Part shown: piece by piece, positions 16,178 to 24,510 of the stretch
Position numbering within the stretch: position 1 is the first letter of the stretch
How the letters are laid out: every line of letters begins with the position of its first letter
NCBI GenBank assembly: GCA_036403235.1
Contig: DASWRI010000065.1
Location: 62,001-126,000 of the forward strand
Length of the DNA: 64,000 bases
Source of the DNA: JBGTFE01 sp036403235
Lineage (GTDB): Bacteria; Acidobacteriota; Blastocatellia; Pyrinomonadales; Pyrinomonadaceae
Direction: 5' to 3'
The notes under the pieces: model-generated
What the model was told of the DNA's origin: nothing
The model's input: only the letters and a program-made list of their open reading frames with translations
Databases searched by the model: none
Made by a program: the position numbers and the translations under genes

Positions 16178-16777
16178 ATGATAAAAATTCATCCGACGGC
16201 AATTATCGAAGACGACGTTTCAATCGGCGAAGGCACGAGCGTCTGGGACAGCGTTCATATTCGTCACGGCGCAAGTATCGGCGAAGAATGCATCGTCGGC
16301 GAGAAAAGCTATATCGCTTACGACGTTCGCATTGGAAACCGCGTCAAAATCAACGCGATGGTTTACATCTGCGCCGAAGTGAGCATCGAAGACGGCGTGA
16401 TGATTTCCGCTTCGACGACCTTTACCAACGACCGTTTCCCGCGCGCCACTTTTCCCGATTTAAGAAGCTTAAGACCGTCAGAGCCTGACGAACATACTCT
16501 GAAAACTCTCGTCCGCGAAGGCGCGACCATCGGCGCGGCCTGCACAATCGGCAACGATTTGGAAATCGGACGCTGGGCAATGGTCGGAATGGGCTCAATC
16601 GTGACAAAAAGCGTTCCCGATTTTCATCTTGTTCTCGGAAGTCCGGCGCGTTCCGTCGGCGCGGTCTGCAAATGCGGGCAGCTTTTTCACAAATTCGACG
16701 ATTCGGAACAAAAGGAATTTGAATGCGTCTGCGGTTTGCGCTACGAAATCGAAAATCGAAACGTAAAAGAAATTTAA
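16178..16777 (+). CDS. Hexapeptide-repeat N-acetyltransferase (WbpD-like)
   Basis: 199-residue left-handed beta-helix acyltransferase. [LIV]-G-x-x-x-x repeats run from IHPTAIIEDDVSIGEGTSVW to TIGNDLEIGRWAMVGMGSIVTKSVPD; TLVREGATIGAACTIG contains the acyl-CoA-binding coil. This is the layout of WbpD/WlbB, which N-acetylate the 3-amino group of UDP-GlcNAc3NA. A C-terminal zinc-ribbon-like tail (CKCGQLFHK ... FECVCGLRYE) is extra to the minimal enzyme. It overlaps the next start by one nucleotide (TAATG), so translation is probably coupled. Confidence 0.88.
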   Translation: MIKIHPTAIIEDDVSIGEGTSVWDSVHIRHGASIGEECIVGEKSYIAYDVRIGNRVKINAMVYICAEVSIEDGVMISASTTFTNDRFPRATFPDLRSLRPSEPDEHTLKTLVREGATIGAACTIGNDLEIGRWAMVGMGSIVTKSVPDFHLVLGSPARSVGAVCKCGQLFHKFDDSEQKEFECVCGLRYEIENRNVKEI

Positions 16778-18189
16778 TGACTCAAAATATTGCCATCGTC
16801 GGAAGCGGTTTTCTCGGTTTGACGCTCGCTCTGCGTCTTGTCGAACAGGGAAATCAAGTTACGATTTACGAATCGGCGTCGGAAATCGGAGGCCTCGCGA
16901 GTGCGTGGCAAATCGGCGACGTCACGTGGGACAGACATTATCACGTGACGCTTTTGTCGGACGCTTTCACGCGCAAAATCGTCGAAGAAATAGGTTTGGG
17001 CGACGAATTCGAATGGGTTGAAACGAAAACCGGATTTTACACCGACGGCAAGCTCGTTTCGATGTCGAACGCGCTCGAATTCCTGCGCTTTCCGCCGCTC
17101 GATTTAATCAGCAAGCTTCGTCTCGGCGCGACGATTTTTTACGCGTCAAGAGTAAAGAATTGGAAAGCGCTCGAAAAAGTTTCAATCGAAGACTGGCTGA
17201 CGCGTCTTTCGGGCAGGCGGACGTTTGAAAAAATGTGGAAGCCGCTTCTGAAAGCAAAGCTCGGCGAAGCCTACCGCGAAACTTCGGCCGCGTTTATATG
17301 GGCGACGATTCAAAGGCTTTACGCGGCGCGAAATTCGGGATTAAAGCGGGAAATGTTCGGTTACGTGCGCGGCGGCTACGCACGCGTTCTCGAACGCTTC
17401 GGCGAGGTTTTAAGAGCAAAAGGCGTCGAGATTTGCCTTAACACGCGTGTTTCAAAAATAGAAAAATCGAATGACGGTAAAGTAAAAATTTTCACCACCG
17501 AGAAGATAGAGAAAAATAAAATTTTTGCGAGAGAAGCGGCTTTGATGACAGCAAACGGATTGCACGCAAAAAGCTATCAGAAAAACTCTGTACCCGCTGT
17601 GGCTGAATCTTCTTCTTCGGAATTCGATTCGACGATTTTAACCTGTCCTTCTAGCGTCGCGGCGAAAATCTGCCCGCAGCTTTCGGCGAGCGAAAAGGCG
17701 AAGCTCGAAAACGTAAAATATCAGGGCATCGTCTGCGCCTCGGTTTTGTCGAGAAAATCCCTATCGAATTTTTACGTGACGAACATCACGGACGAAACGC
17801 CGTTTACGGGAATTATCGAGATGTCGGCGCTCGTCGATAAAGCGGAGTTCGGCGGAAACGCGCTCGTTTATCTGCCGAAATACGTCGCGCCCGACGACGA
17901 GCTGTTCGAAAAAACGGACGCGGAAATCGAAGAAATATTTTTAAGCGCGCTCGAAAAAATGTATCCGCATTTTTCGAGAAAAGACGCGCTCGCCTTCAAA
18001 ATTTCGCGCGTCCGACAGGTTTTTCCGCTTCCCGTCCTGAATTATTCGGAAAATCTGCCGCAGATGAAAACATCGCTCGAAAACGTTTTCGTCGTCAATT
18101 CGGCGCAGATTACAAACGGAACTCTGAACGTCAACGAAACCGTCCAGCTGGCGGAGAATTTTTTTAAGGAAAATTTCAAACGGGACTAA
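16777..18189 (+). CDS. FAD-dependent amine-oxidase-like protein
   Basis: 470 residues starting at the ATG overlapping the previous stop. FAD-binding GxGxxG is in IAIVGSGFLGLTLALRL, with the second half YESASEIGGLASAW. The rest resembles the NAD(P)/FAD-dependent protoporphyrinogen-oxidase-like proteins common in glycan clusters: WDRHYHVTLLSD, KMWKPLLKAKLGEAY and a C-terminal FVVNSAQITNGTLNVNETV. Substrate unknown; a second relative lies at 20463. A segment around 17590-17620 (SVPAVAESSSSE) looks low-complexity compared with the rest. Confidence 0.82.
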   Translation: MTQNIAIVGSGFLGLTLALRLVEQGNQVTIYESASEIGGLASAWQIGDVTWDRHYHVTLLSDAFTRKIVEEIGLGDEFEWVETKTGFYTDGKLVSMSNALEFLRFPPLDLISKLRLGATIFYASRVKNWKALEKVSIEDWLTRLSGRRTFEKMWKPLLKAKLGEAYRETSAAFIWATIQRLYAARNSGLKREMFGYVRGGYARVLERFGEVLRAKGVEICLNTRVSKIEKSNDGKVKIFTTEKIEKNKIFAREAALMTANGLHAKSYQKNSVPAVAESSSSEFDSTILTCPSSVAAKICPQLSASEKAKLENVKYQGIVCASVLSRKSLSNFYVTNITDETPFTGIIEMSALVDKAEFGGNALVYLPKYVAPDDELFEKTDAEIEEIFLSALEKMYPHFSRKDALAFKISRVRQVFPLPVLNYSENLPQMKTSLENVFVVNSAQITNGTLNVNETVQLAENFFKENFKRD

Positions 18190-18273
18190 CAGCACAGACA
18201 GGATAGAAATAAGAATTCGGCGTGAATTATTAGTTTCTAATTTTGTATATCCCGTTTGGATATCTCTTTAATT

Positions 18274-19281
18274 ATGAAACAGATTGCAAGTTTATCGCTC
18301 GACCTCGACAATAAATGGTCGTATATGAAAACGCACGGCGACGCGGGCTGGGAAACCTATCCGACGTATCTCGACCGGGTCGTGCCGCGCGCTTTGCAGT
18401 TTTTGCGGGAAAGAAATCTGAAGATTACCTTTTTCGTCGTCGGGCAGGACGCGGCGCTTGATAAAAACCGGGAAGCAATCGGGCAAATCGCGGCCGACAG
18501 TCACGAAATCGGCAATCACAGCTTTCGTCACGAGCCGTGGCTTCACCTGTATTCGAAACCGGAGCTCGTCGAAGAATTTCAAAAAACCGAAGACGCTCTG
18601 GAAAAAGTTACCGGACAAATTCCGAAAGGCTTTCGCGGGCCGGGCTACAGCTTGTCGCCGACGGTTCTCGAAGTGCTGGCCGAGCGCGGCTACCAGTACG
18701 ACTGCTCGACCCTGCCGACTTACATCGCGCCGCTCGCGCGAGCTTATTATTTTTTCAAATCGCCCGAAATGTCGGAAGAAGAACGCGAAAAACGCAAAAA
18801 GCTGTTCGGGAAATTCAGCGACGGTTTTCAGAGCCTGAAACCTTACCGGTGGCAAATCGGCGAAAACTCTCTGGTCGAAATTCCGGTGACGACGCTGCCG
18901 ATTTTCAAAACGCCGATTCACGCCAGCTACGTTATTTATCTTTCGACTTTTTCAAAAAATCTGGCGCGCGCATATTGGAAAACCGCCGTCGAAATGTGCC
19001 GCGTTTCGGGAATCGAGCTTTCGCTGCTGTTGCATCCGCTCGATTTTCTGTCGGGTGAAGACGCGCCGGAATTGAAGTTTTTCCCGGGAATGAATCTGCC
19101 GATTGAACGTAAACTCGAATTTGTCGGCGAAATTTTAGAGACGCTTTCCGGCAAATGCGAAATCGTCGATATGAGCCGCCACGCCGAAAGCGTCGGCGAC
19201 ACGGTTCCGGTCAGGGAAGTATCGACCGCCGCTAACACAGAGAAGTTTAAGCCGGAAATCAGCCACGAATTACACGGATAA
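18274..19281 (+). CDS. Polysaccharide deacetylase (NodB fold)
   Basis: 335 residues from the ATG at 18274; a TTG six codons upstream is possible. NodB motifs: SLDLDNKW (first Asp), GHQ-like segment HEIGNHSFRHEPW (metal His pair), GFRGPGYSLSPTVL, and RGYQYDCSTLP. A membrane-facing hydrophobic stretch is lacking, so it is probably cytosolic or peripheral. The last residues SHELH are encoded by the left arm of a hairpin (19261-19321) and the TAA lies in its loop, so the native C-terminus seems to have been overwritten. Confidence 0.87.
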   Translation: MKQIASLSLDLDNKWSYMKTHGDAGWETYPTYLDRVVPRALQFLRERNLKITFFVVGQDAALDKNREAIGQIAADSHEIGNHSFRHEPWLHLYSKPELVEEFQKTEDALEKVTGQIPKGFRGPGYSLSPTVLEVLAERGYQYDCSTLPTYIAPLARAYYFFKSPEMSEEEREKRKKLFGKFSDGFQSLKPYRWQIGENSLVEIPVTTLPIFKTPIHASYVIYLSTFSKNLARAYWKTAVEMCRVSGIELSLLLHPLDFLSGEDAPELKFFPGMNLPIERKLEFVGEILETLSGKCEIVDMSRHAESVGDTVPVREVSTAANTEKFKPEISHELHG

Positions 19282-19321
19282 CACAAACTATTTTTATTTC
19301 TTATTTGTGTAATTCGCGGCT
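19261..19321. repeat. GCGAATTACAC-type hairpin overlapping a gene end
   Basis: Arms AGCCACGAATTACAC (19261-19275) and GTGTAATTCGCGGCT (19307-19321), 14 of 15 paired. The left arm is translated as the C-terminus of the deacetylase. Confidence 0.88.
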
Positions 19322-19328
19322 AAAATAA

Positions 19329-20288
19329 ATGGAAAATCAACGCTACAATTCGCTCGAATTAATTCACACGCAATGCTGCGTCTGCGAAACGGAAGACGCC
19401 GAGCCAATCGGCGTCGGCGAAGATTTCGAATATCGAACGAGCGCCGACACGTTTCTCGCGGTGCAGTGCCGCTCGTGCGGCCTTGTTTATCTGAATCCGC
19501 GGCCGCGTGTTTCCGAGTTTGAGCGGATTTATCCCGCAAATTATCACGCCTTCGATTTTTCCGAAGAAGATTTCGGCTTTGTTCACAAAGTTCGCTCGCG
19601 GCTCGAAGCAAAACGCCTGCTCGAATTGTGCCGCGGATTGTCCGCCGACGCGCGAATTTTAGACGTCGGCTGCGGTGACGGGTTTCATCTCAACCTTTTG
19701 AAAAAATACGGCGCGAAAAGCTGGACGCTCGAAGGCGTCGACGTTGACGCGCGCGCCGCGCAAATGGCGGAAAAATCGGGCTTGAAAGTTTACCTGGGAA
19801 GCATCGAGGAACTGGATTTGCCGAAAAACGCATACGATTTGGCGTTTATGATTCAGACCATCGAGCACGTCGAAAAGCCCGAGAAAGTTCTTTCGGCCGC
19901 GCTCGAAGTTTTAAAACCGGGCGGGCGGCTCGTCGTCGTGACTGACAATACCGATACGCTTGATTTCAAGTTTTTCAAGGGAAGCTACTGGGGCGGCTAT
20001 CATTTTCCGCGTCACTGGAATCTTTTTAATCGAAAATCGCTGGCGAATCTGGCCGAAAAAACCGGCTTTGAAGTCGAGAAACTGACGACCGTCGTCAGCC
20101 CCGTCAACTGGGTTTATTCGATTCACAATTCGCTCGTCGATTGGCGCGCGCCGCAGAGTTTAATCAACCGTTTCACGCTCAAATCGACCGTTTCGCTCTC
20201 TATTTTCACGTCGCTCGACATCGTTCTGCAAAAACTCGGAAAAGGCGCGCTTCTGCGGGCAATTTTGAGAAAACCGGAGAAAAATTAA
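19329..20288 (+). CDS. Class I SAM methyltransferase with zinc-binding N-terminus
   Basis: 319 residues. N-terminal CCVCETED ... QCRSCGLVYLNPRP is a rubredoxin-like zinc knuckle found in cell-surface sugar methyltransferases. The SAM core follows: RILDVGCGDGFHLNLL (motif I), EGVDVDARAAQMAE, MIQTIEHVEKPEKVL and KPGGRLVVVTDN. It is probably a sugar or lipid-linked glycan methyltransferase given its neighbours. The start ATG lies 8 bp after the hairpin at 19261-19321. Confidence 0.86.
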   Translation: MENQRYNSLELIHTQCCVCETEDAEPIGVGEDFEYRTSADTFLAVQCRSCGLVYLNPRPRVSEFERIYPANYHAFDFSEEDFGFVHKVRSRLEAKRLLELCRGLSADARILDVGCGDGFHLNLLKKYGAKSWTLEGVDVDARAAQMAEKSGLKVYLGSIEELDLPKNAYDLAFMIQTIEHVEKPEKVLSAALEVLKPGGRLVVVTDNTDTLDFKFFKGSYWGGYHFPRHWNLFNRKSLANLAEKTGFEVEKLTTVVSPVNWVYSIHNSLVDWRAPQSLINRFTLKSTVSLSIFTSLDIVLQKLGKGALLRAILRKPEKN

Positions 20289-20351
20289 CCACAGGGAACA
20301 CAGAGTTTTTAAGAGAAAATAACCGCAGATAAATACAGATAAACGCAGATT
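20289..20351. repeat. Unpaired repeat phrases (CCACAGGG / CCGCAGATAAA)
   Basis: The gap 20289-20462 contains CCACAGGGAACACAGAG and then CCGCAGATAAATACAGATAA followed by ACGCAGATT. These are the same phrase types as the hairpins, but no good second arm is seen, so this looks like a decayed copy. The rest of the gap is AT-rich leader. Confidence 0.55.
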
Positions 20352-20462
20352 AGAAAAAATAAATCATCCTGTAAATCGAAGTCCATCCTGTTTTAATCTC
20401 CTCTGGGTCGATGTGATGAAAATTTCCTACAAATTTCGCTCAATTCAAACTTTATAAGCAAT

Positions 20463-21785
20463 ATGAAAAACGGAAAACCAATCGCAATTATCGGCGCGGG
20501 GCTGGCGGGACTGACGGCGGCGAATTTTCTGCATCGTCAGAACATTCCGTTTGTTTTGTATGAAGCGGGAAAACGCATCGCCGGACTGGCGACGAGCTTT
20601 AAGGACGCGGAAGGCTTTTCCTACGATTTCGGCGCGCATTTTATTACAAACCGGCTCGCCGCCGCCATTGGCGTCAGCGCCGAGTGCCGGACGGTTAAGC
20701 ATTACGGCGAAACGATTTTTCTCGACGGGAAAACTTATAATTACCCGTTCGGCCTGATGAAAATTCCGCGAATGAGCCTGAGCGGCGTCAAAAGCAAACT
20801 TAAATCTCTCAATAACGGTCACGCGCCCGCGTCGTGCGCCGAATGGTTTCGCAAACGCTACGGCGCGGCTTTGTCCGACGAAGTTGCTTTGCCTTTAATC
20901 GAAGCGTGGTCGGGCGCGCGCGCCGAAAATTTATCGCCCGCCGTCGGCGAAAGTCTGCCGGGCAGCATCGGGAAAACTTTATACTTGAAAGCGGCGAGCA
21001 AGCTGACGCGCCGCGCCGTCGCCATCGGCTACAATCGCGAAATGCCGGAAAAAGCGAGCGTCTGGCACGTTTATCCCGAACGTGGCGTTTCGACTTTGTG
21101 CGAAAAGCTGGCTGAAGGTCTGGAAGATAAAATCCGTCTGGAGTCGCCGGTCGAAGAAATTTTAATCGAAAACGAAAAGGCGGTCGCCGTCAAAGCGAAA
21201 GGCAAAACGCAGGAAGTCGCCGCCGTCATCAGCACCGCGCCCGCCAACATTCTCGCGAAGCTCGTCAGGGGAACAAACGCTTTGCAGAAATTCGCGGATT
21301 TTCGTTATCGCCCGATGATTTTCGTCAATATGAAATTCGAAGGCCGCGGCCTTCTGCCCGACACGGTTCTCTGGTTTCCCGAAAACGATTTCCCGTTTTT
21401 CCGTCTGACCGAAGCGACCATTTCGATGCCGTGGCTCGCGCCCGAAGGCAAAACCATCATCACGGTCGATGTCGGCTGCGAAAAAACGGACGAGTTCTGG
21501 ACGATGGACGAGGAAAAACTGACGCAGCTTTGTCTGGAAAATCTCGAAAGAATCGTGCCCGACGCGCGCGCGAAATTTCTCGGCGCAAACGTTTTGCGGA
21601 CGCCGATTGCTTATCCGGTTTTTCTCAACGAATACGAAACGGCGCGAAAGGATTTTGAACGCTCGACCGGAATCGACAATCTTCTGAGCGTCGGCCGCAA
21701 CGGCGAATTCGCGCATATTTTTATGGAAGACGTTTACTGGCGCACGCGGAAAAAAGTGCGCGCTTTAATCGATTCGAGTTTTTAA
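20463..21785 (+). CDS. FAD-dependent protoporphyrinogen-oxidase-like protein
   Basis: 440 residues. FAD site IAIIGAGLAGLTAANFLHR with YEAGKRIAGLATSF, then YDFGAHFITNR, a central domain with SLPGSIGKTLYLK, and a C-terminal SVGRNGEFAHIFMEDVYW. Same broad family as the protein at 16777 but only distantly similar. Such enzymes in polysaccharide loci are often labelled UDP-galactopyranose-mutase-like or amine oxidases; the substrate cannot be assigned here. Confidence 0.84.
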   Translation: MKNGKPIAIIGAGLAGLTAANFLHRQNIPFVLYEAGKRIAGLATSFKDAEGFSYDFGAHFITNRLAAAIGVSAECRTVKHYGETIFLDGKTYNYPFGLMKIPRMSLSGVKSKLKSLNNGHAPASCAEWFRKRYGAALSDEVALPLIEAWSGARAENLSPAVGESLPGSIGKTLYLKAASKLTRRAVAIGYNREMPEKASVWHVYPERGVSTLCEKLAEGLEDKIRLESPVEEILIENEKAVAVKAKGKTQEVAAVISTAPANILAKLVRGTNALQKFADFRYRPMIFVNMKFEGRGLLPDTVLWFPENDFPFFRLTEATISMPWLAPEGKTIITVDVGCEKTDEFWTMDEEKLTQLCLENLERIVPDARAKFLGANVLRTPIAYPVFLNEYETARKDFERSTGIDNLLSVGRNGEFAHIFMEDVYWRTRKKVRALIDSSF

Positions 21786-21883
21786 CGCAGAGACGCAGAG
21801 ACGCAAAGTTTTAAAGACAAAAATACAGTTTCCGGCTTTTTACTTAAAAATCTTTTGCGCCTTTGCGTCTCTGCGTCTTTGCG
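21786..21883. repeat. CGCAGAGA-type hairpin
   Basis: Arms 21786-21808 and 21861-21883 (23 bp) pair at 22 of 23; units are CGCAGAGA and CGCAAAG. The loop is about 52 nt. It lies between two plus-strand genes. Confidence 0.9.
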
Positions 21884-21899
21884 TTGAAAATAAAATTAA

Positions 21900-23432
21900 A
21901 TGCTGAAAACGAGCGAGAAAAAATTTCTTTTTATTTTGATTTTCGCGCATCTCGCCGTCGCCCTGCCGCTCGCTTTTTATCTCAATATATGGACGGACGA
22001 GGCCTCGACGCTGCACACGACGCAGAACGGATTTGGGCAGGCCTTCAACAATCTTTTTAACGACGAAAAACAAGCGCCTCTTTATTTTTTGCTGATGAGC
22101 TTGTGGCGAAAAATAAACGATTCGATTTTTTTCGCGCGCGCGTTTTCGATAATCTGCTCGATTCTTTCGATAAAGTTTTTTTTCGATTTGGCGCGAAACG
22201 TCTGGAAAGATAAAACGGCCTTTTTTGTGACGGCGTTTTTCGCGCTGCACCCGTTTTTGTTCTGGGCGAGTCTTGAAATTCGGCTGTATTCGCTGATTAT
22301 TTTGATTTCCGTTTTGCTTTTGAAGTTTTTTTATCAGGGATATTTAAGCAACACGGATTCAGAGACGCGGCGAAAAGAACAGATTTATTTTGTTTTAACT
22401 TCGGTCGTCGCGCTTTACACCAATTATTATCTCGGTTTTTTGCTGGTCGGCTGCTTTGCCGCTCTGGTCGCGTTGCGGCGCTGGCGCGAAGCGAAAATTT
22501 ATTTTCTGCAAATGCTCGTCGTCGGGCTGGCGATTCTGCCGCTTTTCTGGATAATCAGCCGCCAGTTTTCCGTCCGCGTCATTCATTTTCAAGCGGAAAA
22601 ATCGATGCTCGAAGGCTTGAGCGTTTTCTGGAATCATTTTCTGACATTTGCTCTGCCGACCGAGATTTTTCCGTCCGAAGAAGTTTCCGCGTTTTCGATT
22701 GTACGGCTCTGGATAGTTAGAATTCTGCTTCTCGCGGTTTTGATATTTACCTTTAAAAACAAAGGAAAAAATCTGGACGAAAACGTTTTCGCTTTCGGCG
22801 CGATAACGGCGGTCGTCGTCGCGTTTTTGCTTTTCGTCTATTTTCAGCTCGGTCACGGCTATATCGAAATTCGTCACGCGGCCGTCTTTTTTGTGCCGTT
22901 CGTTTTATTTCTCGCATTGATTCTGTCGCCTCAGAGACGCGTGGGCGCAGAGTCTGTGAAGACAAATTATTTGTTCGTTTCTTTAGCCGTTTTGTGCTTG
23001 ATATTTTTCTCCTACTCGCTTTTTACGCTTTATCCGAATCTGGCGAAGCGCGGCGATTGGGCGCGTGTCGGCGAGTTTATCCGGCAAAACGAAAAGCCGA
23101 ATCAGCCGATTATCGTGTTTCAGGTCTACGACGCGCTTGCTTTGCCGTATCATTACAAGGGCGAAAACGAGATTTTGCCGGACGAGAAGTTTTTCGCCTT
23201 CGATTATGAAGATAAAGCCGGAAGCGCGGACAGCTTTCGCGGTCAGATTGATTTTCTAATTTCAAAAATTCCGGCGGACGCAAGGGAAATCTGGCTTTTG
23301 ACCAACGAAAAATGCGCCGTCAAAGATGCGTGCCAGCCTTTGGAAAATTTCGTGCGCTCCGATTACACTATTGTAGAAGAAAAAGATTTTTACAAGGAAA
23401 AGGTACGTCTTTTGAGGAGAACGGAAAAATGA
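21900..23432 (+). CDS. GT39/ArnT-like membrane glycosyltransferase
   Basis: 510-residue integral membrane protein with about ten hydrophobic segments up to residue 380 and a soluble C-terminus. The first periplasmic loop carries IWTDEASTLHT, the place of the catalytic acidic residue in GT-C enzymes, followed by QAPLYFLLMSLW and LEIRLYSLI, all usual for the PMT/ArnT superfamily. It would transfer a sugar from a polyprenyl phosphate on the periplasmic side. Residues SPQRRVGAESVKT (about 22928-22965) are encoded by a CAGAGACGC-type phrase like the intergenic repeats. Overlaps the next gene by 4 bp (ATGA). Confidence 0.85.
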   Translation: MLKTSEKKFLFILIFAHLAVALPLAFYLNIWTDEASTLHTTQNGFGQAFNNLFNDEKQAPLYFLLMSLWRKINDSIFFARAFSIICSILSIKFFFDLARNVWKDKTAFFVTAFFALHPFLFWASLEIRLYSLIILISVLLLKFFYQGYLSNTDSETRRKEQIYFVLTSVVALYTNYYLGFLLVGCFAALVALRRWREAKIYFLQMLVVGLAILPLFWIISRQFSVRVIHFQAEKSMLEGLSVFWNHFLTFALPTEIFPSEEVSAFSIVRLWIVRILLLAVLIFTFKNKGKNLDENVFAFGAITAVVVAFLLFVYFQLGHGYIEIRHAAVFFVPFVLFLALILSPQRRVGAESVKTNYLFVSLAVLCLIFFSYSLFTLYPNLAKRGDWARVGEFIRQNEKPNQPIIVFQVYDALALPYHYKGENEILPDEKFFAFDYEDKAGSADSFRGQIDFLISKIPADAREIWLLTNEKCAVKDACQPLENFVRSDYTIVEEKDFYKEKVRLLRRTEK

Positions 23433-23638
23433 TTGAGCAAATCGACCCGAAAACAACGGAAAGACCGATTGTCAGATGCGCCGAATGTGACCGCGAAACC
23501 GAGCATTACAACATCTTCGTGAGCCCGACGAACGAGGAAAAATATGTCTGCTGGGAATGTATGCAGCGCGACGACAAAGGTTTTTTCGCCAAGCGCACCT
23601 TCAAGCGCAGCGCCAGAAGCGGCGTAATTCCGCGTTAA
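23429..23638 (+). CDS. Small zinc-ribbon-like protein
   Basis: 69 residues, starting at the ATG that overlaps the glycosyltransferase stop. Two Cys pairs (VRCAECDRET and YVCWECMQRDD) suggest one zinc site. The tail is basic (RTFKRSARSGVIPR). I do not recognise a named family. The 4-bp overlap implies translational coupling with the glycosyltransferase. Confidence 0.7.
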   Translation: MIEQIDPKTTERPIVRCAECDRETEHYNIFVSPTNEEKYVCWECMQRDDKGFFAKRTFKRSARSGVIPR

Positions 23639-23654
23639 ATCAGACGTGCCCGGG

Positions 23655-23927
23655 GCAAATTACTCCGTCGATGCGGCTTTTTGCCCGGTTGCTGAAGCAA
23701 AAAGCTCCGTTAGTGGAGTTCCGAACGTCATCGATGGAGTAAAAAACGCCAATGTTGGAGCAAAAAACCGCAACCTTGCAGTAAAAAGCCGCAACATTGG
23801 AGTAAAAAGCGCCAACATTGGAGCAAAAAGCCTCACTGGTGGAGTTCGGAACGGCATCGATGGAGTTAAAAGCCTCAATATTGAAGCAAAAAGCCTCAAC
23901 GTTGGAGCAAAAAGCTCCATCTTTCGT
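23655..23927. repeat. 21-bp tandem array 2 (13 units)
   Basis: Thirteen contiguous 21-nt units fill the gap before def. Most begin GCAAAAAGCC or GTAAAAAGCC and end with TTGGA; two (units from 23718 and 23844) begin GTTC and share CATCGATGGA. The second unit is inverted (GGCTTTTTGC) and pairs with the third. The array stops 31 nt before the def ATG. A frame of 7-residue repeats crosses it, but there is no independent sign of a gene. The remaining gap bases show nothing else. Confidence 0.9.
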
Positions 23928-23958
23928 GTTTTTTACTCGATTTTGTTAAATCTTAGAT

Positions 23959-24453
23959 ATGGCAGTCAGAAAAATAACCGAATATCCCGAAAAGGTTCTG
24001 GCCGAAGTCGGAAATCCCGTGACGGAATTTGACGAGGAGCTCGAAAAATTGTGCGCGGATATGTTCGAGACGATGTATGAAGCGGAAGGCGTCGGTCTGG
24101 CCGCGCCGCAAATCGGCTTGAATCTGCGGCTTTTCGTGATGGATTGCGAGGGCATCAAGCTCGTCGCGGCCAACCCGCAGATAATTCACACCGAAGGCGA
24201 GCAGAGCGGGCAGGAAGGCTGTCTATCGGTCGGGAAAGTTCCGGCAGTCGTCATTCGTCCCGAAAAAGCGCGTCTCAGAGCGCAAAACGAAAAGGGCGAA
24301 TGGTTTGAGCAGGACGCCGAAGGCTACGCGGCGCGCTGCTTTATGCACGAAACCGACCATTGCGACGGAAAGCTTTTTATCGACCACCTGCCAAAAATGC
24401 GGCGCGATATGGTCGTGACGAGATTTAAGAAAGAGAAAAAGTGGAATAGTTGA
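23959..24453 (+). CDS. def: Peptide deformylase
   Basis: Removes the N-formyl group from nascent proteins; Fe/Zn enzyme of 164 residues. All three motifs are present: GVGLAAPQIGL, QEGCLSVGKV and HETDHCDGKLFIDHL (HExxH-type). The usual HEIDHLDG has changed to HETDHCDG but keeps the catalytic Glu and both His. It starts about 31 bp after a 21-bp tandem array, so its promoter must lie within or beyond that array. Convergent with the MFS gene. Confidence 0.96.
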   Translation: MAVRKITEYPEKVLAEVGNPVTEFDEELEKLCADMFETMYEAEGVGLAAPQIGLNLRLFVMDCEGIKLVAANPQIIHTEGEQSGQEGCLSVGKVPAVVIRPEKARLRAQNEKGEWFEQDAEGYAARCFMHETDHCDGKLFIDHLPKMRRDMVVTRFKKEKKWNS

Positions 24454-24462
24454 GGAGTAAAC

Positions 24463-24510
24463 GCTGAAAGCTGAAAACTGAAAGCTAATTACCGGTTTTC
24501 AGCTTTCAGT
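24463..24510. repeat. Heptad hairpin (GCTGAAA units) between convergent genes
   Basis: Arms 24463-24478 and 24495-24510 pair at 15 of 16. Units GCTGAAA, GCTGAAA, ACTGAAA step at 7 nt. The right arm provides the last codons (TES) and the TGA of the MFS gene. Confidence 0.88.

Noticed and set aside
23655..23927. CRISPR array
   Set aside because: Units are contiguous 21-mers without spacers and diverge along their length; no cas genes in the window.
23646..24032. Open frame with 7-residue repeats before def
   Set aside because: Coincides with the 13-unit 21-bp array and runs into def in another frame; no start signal or domain.
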